A DNA stretch of 6,787 bases from the NCBI RefSeq assembly GCF_040882075.1, contig NZ_JBBEBZ010000037.1:1-6787 (forward strand), written 5' to 3'. The notes under the pieces are model-generated. The model was not told the origin of the DNA. It did no database searches and saw only the letters and a list, made by a program, of their open reading frames with translations. Positions 1-6,787 of this stretch are shown here, piece after piece (the first letter of the stretch is position 1; the number at the start of each line of letters is the position of its first letter). This DNA comes from Nitriliruptor sp040882075 (GTDB lineage: Bacteria; Actinomycetota; Nitriliruptoria; Nitriliruptorales; Nitriliruptoraceae). The position numbers and the translations under genes are program-made.

Positions 1-3
1 CAT
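1..3 (-). other. Overlapping start codon of the next minus-strand gene (coding region outside window)
   Basis: On the minus strand the sigma factor ends TGATG, so an ATG shares its A with the sigma stop codon. In the SigR/SigH family the gene directly downstream usually encodes the cognate zinc-binding anti-sigma factor, with coupled translation. Only the start codon is visible, so the identity is inferred from family context. Confidence 0.4.
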
Positions 4-623
4 CAGTCCTCGAGCAGCCCACGTTCCCGCGCGTACCCGGCCAACGCCTTCTGCAGCGCCTTCCTTCCCCGGTGCAGCCGGGACATCACGGTGCCGACCG
101 GCGTGTCCATGATCTCGGCGATCTCCTTGTAGGCGAACCCCTCGACATCGGCGAGGTAGACGGCGAACCGGAAGGTCTCCGGCAGGTCCGCGAGCGCCTG
201 CTTGACCTCGTCGTCGGTGACCGCGTCGAGCACCTCACGTTCCGCCGATCGGCCCCCCGACCGGCTGATCTCGTCGTAGAACGAGAAGTCGTCGATCTGG
301 TCCTTGAGGTCCTCCTGTGGCCGCCGCTGCTGCTTGCGGTACATCGACAGGTAGGTGGTGTGCAGCACCCGGTACAGCCAGGCCCTGAGGTTCGTGCCAG
401 GCCGGTACTGGTGGAAGGAGCGGTAGGCCTTCGCCACCGACTCCTGTACGAGGTCGGCCGCGTCGTGCGGGTCGCGGGTGTAACGCATCGCCGCGCCGTA
501 GAGGCGGTCGAGGTGCGGCAGGACCTCCGCTTCGAAGCGCTCGCGACGTTCGGCGTCGGTGAGCTCCTGGCGGACCGGTCCGCCCGTCGGAGCGGCGGGA
601 TCGCGGGAGCCGACCTCGCCCAT
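3..623 (-). CDS. sigR: ECF RNA polymerase sigma factor, SigR/SigH group (ECF12-like)
   Basis: The 206-residue product is an alternative sigma factor that would direct RNA polymerase to stress promoters. In this family the regulon is usually thiol-oxidative and heat stress, and activity is held by a zinc-binding redox-sensitive anti-sigma factor. Region 2 covers about residues 30-100 and contains the DAADLVQES core, the NLRAWLYRVLHTTYLSMYRK stretch and the basic QQRRP end. Region 4 covers about 134-195 and contains LPETFRFAVYLADVEGFAYK followed by the helix-turn-helix EIAEIMDTPVGTVMSRLHRGR, close to SigR/SigH. Three in-frame starts lie together (GTG 629, GTG 626, ATG 623). The Shine-Dalgarno GAGGAG at 631-636 is 1, 4 and 7 nt from them, so the ATG at 623 is chosen. 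The TGA at 3-5 overlaps an ATG at 1-3, which suggests a translationally coupled next gene, probably an rsrA/rshA-type anti-sigma factor lying outside the window. The family call is firm; the symbol is by analogy. Confidence 0.92.
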   Translation of the reverse strand: MGEVGSRDPAAPTGGPVRQELTDAERRERFEAEVLPHLDRLYGAAMRYTRDPHDAADLVQESVAKAYRSFHQYRPGTNLRAWLYRVLHTTYLSMYRKQQRRPQEDLKDQIDDFSFYDEISRSGGRSAEREVLDAVTDDEVKQALADLPETFRFAVYLADVEGFAYKEIAEIMDTPVGTVMSRLHRGRKALQKALAGYARERGLLED

Positions 624-630
624 CACCACG

Positions 631-636
631 CTCCTC
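631..636 (-). promoter_or_regulatory. Ribosome binding site of the sigma factor gene
   Basis: GAGGAG on the minus strand lies 7 nt before the ATG at 623, but only 1 and 4 nt before the GTGs at 629 and 626. It therefore decides in favour of the ATG start. Confidence 0.7.
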
Positions 637-698
637 GCCGTCGGACCGAGAGCCTAGGGCAGGGCTGACCCACCCCGGCTGTCCACACCCCTCCCCGT

Positions 699-732
699 TC
701 TTTCGTAGCATATGATTACATCTCGATGTAGC
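699..732. promoter_or_regulatory. AT-rich divergent promoter patch with a dyad
   Basis: This is the only clearly AT-rich stretch in the 206-nt gap between the divergent sigma gene and the plus-strand pair. On the plus strand TATGAT (711-716) is a good -10 match for the gene at 830. On the minus strand TATGCT (707-712) is a possible -10 for the sigma gene. No convincing -35 hexamer was found for either. A 14-bp dyad, TACATC-TC-GATGTA (717-730), sits beside both -10 elements and would suit a dimeric regulator. No SigR-type promoter (GGAAT or GGAAC, about 18 nt, GTT) was seen upstream of the sigma gene, so self-activation is not supported here. Confidence 0.45.
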
Positions 733-772
733 TTGCGTGGGACGCCCCGCTCCGCGGCCCCTGGGTCCGGAG

Positions 773-804
773 GCCGGCCCCGTCACCGCCCCCGCGGGGC
801 CGGC
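773..804 (+). other. GC-rich inverted repeat in the 5' leader of the plus-strand operon
   Basis: GCCGGCCCC (773-781) and GGGGCCGGC (796-804) are perfect 9-bp inverted arms around a 14-nt loop. They end about 25 nt before the GTG at 830. The right arm can instead pair with GCCCC at 788-792, giving a smaller hairpin with a 3-nt CGC loop, so two exclusive folds exist. There is no U-tract. It may be a leader structure or simply a product of high GC. Confidence 0.3.
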
Positions 805-819
805 GCGTCACCCGACGAC

Positions 820-823
820 AGGA
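820..823 (+). promoter_or_regulatory. Ribosome binding site for the GTG start at 830
   Basis: AGGA lies 6 nt before the GTG at 830. The ATG at 737 has no comparable site, and an extension from it would be a Pro/Arg-rich segment with no recognisable character. This favours the GTG. Confidence 0.55.
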
Positions 824-829
824 CGAAGC

Positions 830-1747
830 GTGAGCGACGAGACGATCCGCTGGTTCGACGACGAACCCGACGTGCCGACGCCGTCCCGACGGACCCGGTG
901 GCTGCTGGTCGCCGCGGTCGCTCCCTGGCTCGTGGTCGTGCTGGTGCTCGTGCGCAGCGGGTCGGCGTCCCCGACGCAGGTCGCACCCGCGGCGATCGGC
1001 GGCGGACCCACCGCGGCCAGCGCAGGCGGCGCCGATGACGAGCACCGCGCCGACGACGACGGCGGCGATGGCGCGAACGGGGACACCGACCGGGCGGTGG
1101 TCGAGCCACAGGGATCGCTGCTGGACGAGCCGGCGAGCGGCGCGAGCCAGGACGGGCACGGCGCGACGGACCTCGTGACCTCGCGGGTGGCGTACGGCGT
1201 GGCCGAGGCGCTCGCGGTCGCGGTGACCCGGGCCTGGCTGTCCGACGCCGGACCGGATCTGCCCGCCCCCGGTATCGACGTGCGACGGGGCGCGTACCTC
1301 GAACACGTCGTGGTCGAGCGCATCGACCTCGTCGATCCGCAACTCGCGGTCGCGACGGTCTCGGTGGTGCTCCTCGAGCGTGACGGCGACGTCTACGGGG
1401 CGGCGACGCTCCGCCGTGTCGCGGTGCCGCTCACGGTGACCCCGTCCACGGTGCACGCGGGAGGCACGCCGTGGTGGCTGGCCACCGCCCTCGACCTGAC
1501 GCCCGTCCCGCCCGAGACCGGCGTCAACGACGACCCAGCAGCGCCGGACGCGGCGGTCGACGCCCTGACCGCTGCCGGGTACCGCGACGTGACGGTCGCC
1601 GGCCTGGCGGTCACCTCGACCGGCGTCGTGGTGGCCGAGGTCACCGCGACCACGGAGGCCGGGGACCGGATCGATGGGCCGGTGTGGTTGCGGTCGTCCG
1701 CCGACGGCCTCGAGCTGCTCGGCCACCACCGGGACGACCGCACCTGA
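830..1747 (+). CDS. Predicted single-pass membrane-anchored protein of unknown function
   Basis: The product has 305 residues and I do not recognise its family with confidence. It starts with a short acidic cytoplasmic segment, then RRTR, then one hydrophobic helix at about residues 24-41, which predicts an N-in orientation with the bulk outside the membrane. Residues about 45-115 are a low-complexity Ala/Gly/Asp linker. The folded part runs from about 119 to 305. Its first half has a helix rich in Ala and Val, a beta-rich stretch and a motif of the type VAVPLTV...GGTPWWLA...LTPVP. A second alpha/beta segment starts near residue 240. This pattern loosely recalls NTF2-like TcpC/VirB8-type transfer proteins, but that is only a pattern impression and nothing else here suggests conjugation. 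The GTG at 830 is chosen because AGGA precedes it by 6 nt. The next gene starts 49 nt downstream, so they probably share one transcript. Confidence 0.75.
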   Translation: MSDETIRWFDDEPDVPTPSRRTRWLLVAAVAPWLVVVLVLVRSGSASPTQVAPAAIGGGPTAASAGGADDEHRADDDGGDGANGDTDRAVVEPQGSLLDEPASGASQDGHGATDLVTSRVAYGVAEALAVAVTRAWLSDAGPDLPAPGIDVRRGAYLEHVVVERIDLVDPQLAVATVSVVLLERDGDVYGAATLRRVAVPLTVTPSTVHAGGTPWWLATALDLTPVPPETGVNDDPAAPDAAVDALTAAGYRDVTVAGLAVTSTGVVVAEVTATTEAGDRIDGPVWLRSSADGLELLGHHRDDRT

Positions 1748-1784
1748 GCCCACCCGGGTCGCACGCCACGCCCGCAGCCACGAC

Positions 1785-1790
1785 GGGGAG
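1785..1790 (+). promoter_or_regulatory. Ribosome binding site for the GTG start at 1797
   Basis: GGGGAG lies 6 nt before the GTG at 1797. The upstream ATG at 1674 lies inside the preceding gene and has no such site, so this sets the start. Confidence 0.65.
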
Positions 1791-1796
1791 ACCACC

Positions 1797-2370
1797 GTGA
1801 TCAGCCACCCGCAGCCGGAACCATCCGCCGACCACCCTCGACCGGACGCCTCGGACGGCAGCGATGGGCCGGGCGCCACCGTCATCCCGCTGCCCGTCCA
1901 TCGCCTCCGCGGTGGGTCGCGGTCCGCCGTCCGTCCGACCACCCGACGGCCGTCAGCCGGGCCCGATCCGGTCACGCTCGCGGCCACGCTGGTGCGCGCT
2001 TGCGCCGAGGTCGCGGCGGGACGTCGAGCGCTCGTGCAGCTCGAGCCCGTGCTCGCGCCGACCCTGCTGCGCCGTCTGGCCATCGAGCTGCGCTCGCGAG
2101 CCACCCGGCCCCAGGAGCTGCCGACGATCCGTCGCGTGCTGATGTCCGCCCCGACACCGTCCGGGGCTCTCGAAGCCACCGTCCTCGTGGAACTGCACGG
2201 CCGCGTCACCGCCGTCGCGCTCCGGCTCGAGCGCCACCACGGCGCGTGGCGGGCCACCGAGCTGACCGCGCCCGAGAGCGGTTTCGCGCCGCTCCGTACG
2301 CGCTCGAACCCCCTCGGAGCGAGGGGGTTCGATGCCTTCGACGAGGCCGCGGGCGACGATCAGCCCGAGG

Positions 2371-2396
<26 letters not shown>
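1797..2396 (+). CDS. Rv3235-family-like protein (DUF6459), function unknown
   Basis: The product has 199 residues. The first 55 or so are polar, rich in Pro, Asp and Arg, and probably disordered. The likely domain spans about 58-160. It starts with a helix ending VRACAEVAAGRRALVQLEPV, continues with LRRLAIELRSRA, and ends in a beta-strand pair that includes VLVELHGRVTAVALRLERHHGAWRATEL. The AGRR..VQLEPV segment followed by this small alpha/beta region resembles the actinobacterial Rv3235/DUF6459 family. Members are, as I recall, often found near secA, which fits this position. No catalytic residues or function are known to me. The GTG start is set by the GGGGAG at 1785-1790. The C-terminal tail (about 160-199) lies beyond the domain and is partly encoded by a perfect palindrome (2304-2332). 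The last 26 bp overlap the 3' end of secA on the other strand. The family call rests on residue patterns only. Confidence 0.72.
2304..2332. terminator. Perfect 12-bp-stem hairpin, probable secA terminator within the convergent gene
   Basis: TCGAACCCCCTC (2304-2315) and GAGGGGGTTCGA (2321-2332) are exact reverse complements around the 5-nt loop GGAGC. The element begins 38 nt beyond the secA stop on the minus strand, a normal place for an intrinsic terminator. On the plus strand it lies inside the DUF6459-like gene, about 60 nt before its stop. No T-tract follows on either strand, which is common for terminators in high-GC actinobacteria. A repeat element is an alternative. Confidence 0.5.
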
Positions 2397-5397
<3,001 letters not shown>

Positions 5398-5660
5398 GGA
5401 GCTTCTCTTCGTTCGATCCGGCGGTCCGGGGACCGCCGCCTGGACCCGGCCACGGCGAACGACACGCCGGACGGGAGGGTGGCGGTGCACCGCACGCGGG
5501 GCGGCGGGCACCGAGAGCGATGGTACGACAGCGGAGCCGACCGGCCACGGGCGGCACCGAACCCTGGGTCGGGTCCGCTCACCTCGACGCACGTCGGATC
5601 GGACGATGAAGGCTCAGCGCGCGGTCCGAGCCGCAGGCCGAGCACCGCCGACCGGCCGGC
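5398..5660 (-). promoter_or_regulatory. secA upstream region: candidate promoter and leader
   Basis: The 263-nt gap between the response-regulator stop and secA holds no convincing small gene. A possible minus-strand -10, TACCAT, lies at 5520-5525 with no clear -35; it would give a leader of about 115 nt. A perfect 12-bp palindrome, GCGGTGCACCGC (5482-5493), falls in that leader. A hairpin (5420-5437) lies close to the start codon. The minus-strand frames running into secA show no leader peptide with a stop, so there is no sign of a SecM-like arrest peptide. Confidence 0.35.
5420..5437 (-). other. Hairpin in the secA mRNA leader
   Basis: GGCGGTCC (5420-5427) and GGACCGCC (5430-5437) are perfect 8-bp inverted arms separated by 2 nt; opening the inner pair gives a stable stem with a 4-nt loop. 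It ends 22 nt before the secA ATG and just upstream of the weak Shine-Dalgarno, so it could affect initiation. There is no T-tract, so a terminator is unlikely. Confidence 0.4.
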
Positions 5661-5662
5661 TC
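5628..5662 (-). terminator. Possible terminator hairpin after the response regulator
   Basis: On the minus strand GAGCCGGCCG, starting within the TGA, can pair with CGGCC-(TGC)-GGCTC. This gives a 10-bp stem with a 3-nt bulge and a 12-nt loop. No T-tract follows. Position and stem strength fit a GC-type terminator separating the regulator from secA, but the high GC makes chance pairing possible. Confidence 0.3.
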
Positions 5663-6332
5663 AGGTGATCTCGAGCAGCTTCTCGCGCACGGCGTAGACG
5701 ACCGCCTCCATCCGCGAGTGGAGGTGCAGCTTCTCGAGGATGTTGCGCACGTGGTTCTTGACGGTGTTCTCGGAGATGAACAGCGTCCGGGCGATCTCGC
5801 GGTTGTTCATGCCCTGCGCGACGTGCTGGAGGACCTCCATCTCGCGCGGGGTGAGGCGGGGAGCTGGGACCTGCTCCTTCTCCTCGTCCTTCTTGATCAT
5901 CGCCGCGAACTCGTCGAGCAGCTTGGAGGCCATCGAGGGCGAGATCAGCGACTGGCCGCCGTTGACCGACCGGACGGCGTGGCCGATCTCGTCGATCGAG
6001 ATCTCCTTGAGCAGGTAGCCGTTCGCCCCGGCCTTGATGGCCTCGTAGAGGTCATCCTCCTCGTCGGAGATCGTGAGCACGAGGATCTTGGTCCCCGGCA
6101 GCTCCTCCTTGATGGAGCGCGCCGCCTCGATGCCGGAACGCACCGGCATCCGGACGTCCATGACGACGACGTCGGGCGCGTGCTCGCGAGCCATCGCGAC
6201 CGCTGCCTCGCCGTCCCCGGCCTCGCCGATGACGTCGATGTCCACCTCGTCGTCGAGCACCATCCGCAAGCCTCGACGGAACAGCTCGTGATCGTCAGCG
6301 ATGAGCGTGCGGATCGGATCGACGTCGGCCAC
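5661..6332 (-). CDS. NarL/FixJ-family two-component response regulator, DegU-like
   Basis: The product has 223 residues from the chosen start. It is a DNA-binding regulator switched by aspartate phosphorylation. The receiver domain (about 7-122) has the acidic pair D13/D14, phosphoacceptor D59 in VVVMDVRMP, T87 and K109 in GYLLKE, so all key receiver residues are present. A charged linker (about 140-158) precedes a LuxR-type helix-turn-helix (about 159-220) with LTPREMEVLQHVAQGMNNREIA and LFISENTVKNHVRNIL. The layout and motifs (HELFRRGL, GYLLKE, DEF before the linker, FISENTVKNHV) resemble DegU. An upstream GTG at 6356 would add 8 residues, but GAGGGGAG lies 7 nt before the GTG at 6332, so that start is preferred. 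No histidine kinase is in the window, so the sensor is unknown. It lies between hpf and secA on the same strand, with gaps large enough for its own promoter. Confidence 0.95.
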   Translation of the reverse strand: MADVDPIRTLIADDHELFRRGLRMVLDDEVDIDVIGEAGDGEAAVAMAREHAPDVVVMDVRMPVRSGIEAARSIKEELPGTKILVLTISDEEDDLYEAIKAGANGYLLKEISIDEIGHAVRSVNGGQSLISPSMASKLLDEFAAMIKKDEEKEQVPAPRLTPREMEVLQHVAQGMNNREIARTLFISENTVKNHVRNILEKLHLHSRMEAVVYAVREKLLEIT

Positions 6333-6339
6333 GGGTGCG

Positions 6340-6347
6340 CTCCCCTC
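6340..6347 (-). promoter_or_regulatory. Ribosome binding site of the response regulator
   Basis: GAGGGGAG on the minus strand lies 7 nt before the GTG at 6332. No comparable site stands at normal spacing before the in-frame GTG at 6356, so this decides the start. Confidence 0.7.
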
Positions 6348-6381
6348 GCGCGCCACCGGGAGGCCGGGCGCGCCTCGTTCG

Positions 6382-6402
6382 AGTCTAGCCCCCGTGGGGG
6401 CT
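6382..6402 (-). promoter_or_regulatory. Candidate response-regulator promoter next to a perfect inverted repeat
   Basis: On the minus strand TAGACT (6382-6387) fits TAnnnT as a -10 and would give a leader of roughly 45 nt before the GTG at 6332. Directly upstream, and sharing one base with it, is the inverted repeat AGCCCCC-AC-GGGGGCT (6387-6402). It lies where a -35/-10 spacer would be. It may be an operator, for example for autoregulation, or a terminator hairpin for hpf. No good -35 hexamer is visible. Confidence 0.35.
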
Positions 6403-6414
6403 CATCGGACGGCT

Positions 6415-6438
6415 TCCCTGGCACCCTCGTGCCGGGGA
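6415..6438 (-). terminator. Possible hpf terminator hairpin
   Basis: TCCCTGGCAC (6415-6424) and GTGCCGGGGA (6429-6438) are 10-base inverted arms with a 4-nt loop and one non-matching position. In the minus-strand RNA that position is an A-C mismatch between a 5-bp and a 4-bp helix; in the plus-strand RNA it would be a G-U pair. It begins about 57 nt after the hpf stop. There is no T-tract. Confidence 0.35.
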
Positions 6439-6494
6439 CGTCGGCTGGTCGGCCCAGGGGGCGGGCGCGAACGGGCCCCACCCCCGAGGTCGGT

Positions 6495-6787
6495 TCAGTA
6501 CTCGTCGTCGTCGACGACGCCGACCGGCACCGGTTCGCGGTTCCCGGGGTGCGCGGCAGCAGCAGCCTGACGGGGCTTGTTCACCAACTTGGTCTTGAGC
6601 TTGCGGACCTGGCGGACGAGCTTGGCCTCCGCCCGGTCGATCGCGGTCATGTGGTCGGGACCGGACGCGGACGCACGCAGGTACTTGCCCTTGGCGTGCA
6701 GCACCACCTCGCAGGTGATCCGGTCCTCGATGCGGGGGTTGACCTCCTCGGAGAACACCACCTCCATGTCGATGAACCGGTCGAAGT
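6495..6787 (-). CDS. hpf: Ribosome hibernation promoting factor HPF/RaiA family, 5' end outside window
   Basis: This protein binds the small ribosomal subunit near the mRNA and tRNA sites and stores ribosomes in an inactive state during slow growth or stress. The visible 96 residues start FDRFIDMEVVFSEEVNPRIED and continue CEVVLHAKGKYLRASASG and MTAIDRAEAKLVRQVRKLKTKL, the second half of the beta-alpha-beta RaiA/HPF domain. The first 30-40 residues lie beyond the window. The in-frame ATG at 6767 is internal: upstream codons continue the family pattern and it falls in the middle of the domain. After the domain there is only a basic and Ala-rich stretch and an acidic end VVDDDEY before the stop. 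The second, dimerisation domain typical of long HPFs is missing, so this looks like a short form. The neighbouring secA matches the mycobacterial hpf-secA1 arrangement. Confidence 0.93.
   Translation of the reverse strand, partial: FDRFIDMEVVFSEEVNPRIEDRITCEVVLHAKGKYLRASASGPDHMTAIDRAEAKLVRQVRKLKTKLVNKPRQAAAAAHPGNREPVPVGVVDDDEY

Noticed and set aside
737..829. ATG at 737 as the start of the membrane protein
   Set aside because: It lacks a ribosome binding site, and the extra 31 residues are Pro/Arg-rich; the GTG at 830 has AGGA at good spacing.
716..2257. A 513-codon open frame on the minus strand opposite the two plus-strand genes
   Set aside because: Its product is Arg- and Gly-rich with no domain, and the plus-strand genes have well-placed ribosome binding sites and sensible protein patterns.
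2304..2345. GGTTCGA in the palindrome, resembling a tRNA T-loop
   Set aside because: No acceptor, D or anticodon stems can be built around it on either strand. The motif comes from the palindrome arm.
5398..5592. An in-frame N-terminal extension of SecA, or a SecM-like leader peptide
   Set aside because: The extension is Arg/Pro-rich and unlike SecA, whose normal N-terminus begins at 5397. The minus-strand frames running into secA show no short frame with a Shine-Dalgarno and a stop.
6765..6767. ATG at 6767 as the HPF start
   Set aside because: Upstream codons (FDRFID) continue the family pattern, and starting here would remove the first part of the domain. The gene simply runs off the window.

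Overview
The window is GC-rich throughout (about 70% by eye). It has strong G/C third-position bias, several GTG starts and long spurious open frames on the strands opposite real genes. The gene set points to a high-GC actinobacterium: a SigR/SigH-type ECF sigma factor, an actinobacterial-style SecA with a long Ala/Gly/Pro tail, and a protein resembling the Rv3235 family (DUF6459). The lineage cannot be fixed further from this sequence. It looks like conserved chromosomal housekeeping sequence; no insertion sequence, phage gene, CRISPR array, tRNA or rRNA is visible.

Layout, left to right. (1) 3-623, minus: ECF sigma factor of the SigR/SigH group. Its stop overlaps an ATG at the window edge, where an anti-sigma gene would be expected. 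(2) 624-829: divergent intergenic region with an AT-rich promoter patch, a dyad and a GC-rich leader hairpin. (3) 830-1747 and 1797-2396, plus: a two-gene unit encoding a single-pass membrane-anchored protein of unknown function and a DUF6459-like protein. (4) 2371-5397, minus: secA, whose 3' end overlaps the end of the DUF6459-like gene tail to tail by 26 bp. A perfect 12-bp-stem hairpin at 2304-2332 lies inside the plus-strand gene and just downstream of secA. (5) 5398-5660: secA leader and promoter region with a 12-bp palindrome and a hairpin close to the start codon. (6) 5661-6332, minus: NarL/FixJ-type response regulator resembling DegU. (7) 6333-6494: intergenic region with two hairpins and a candidate promoter. 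(8) 6495 to the window end, minus: ribosome hibernation factor HPF, with its 5' end cut off by the window. No gene-free stretch exceeds 263 bases.

How the genes fit together. HPF, response regulator and SecA lie in that order on one strand, but the spacers of 162 and 263 nt carry hairpins and possible promoters, so they are probably separately controlled. Their functions are ribosome hibernation, an unknown two-component output and the general secretion motor. The order recalls the degU-comF-yvyD(hpf)-secA region of Bacillus subtilis and the hpf-secA1 pair of mycobacteria. The sigma factor belongs to a family that controls thiol-oxidative and heat stress. The two plus-strand genes probably form an operon read from the promoter region they share with the sigma gene. 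The window looks mostly ordinary. The points most worth checking are the palindrome embedded in coding sequence at the convergent gene ends, the short-form HPF, the tandem repeat in SecA, and the divergent promoter dyad.
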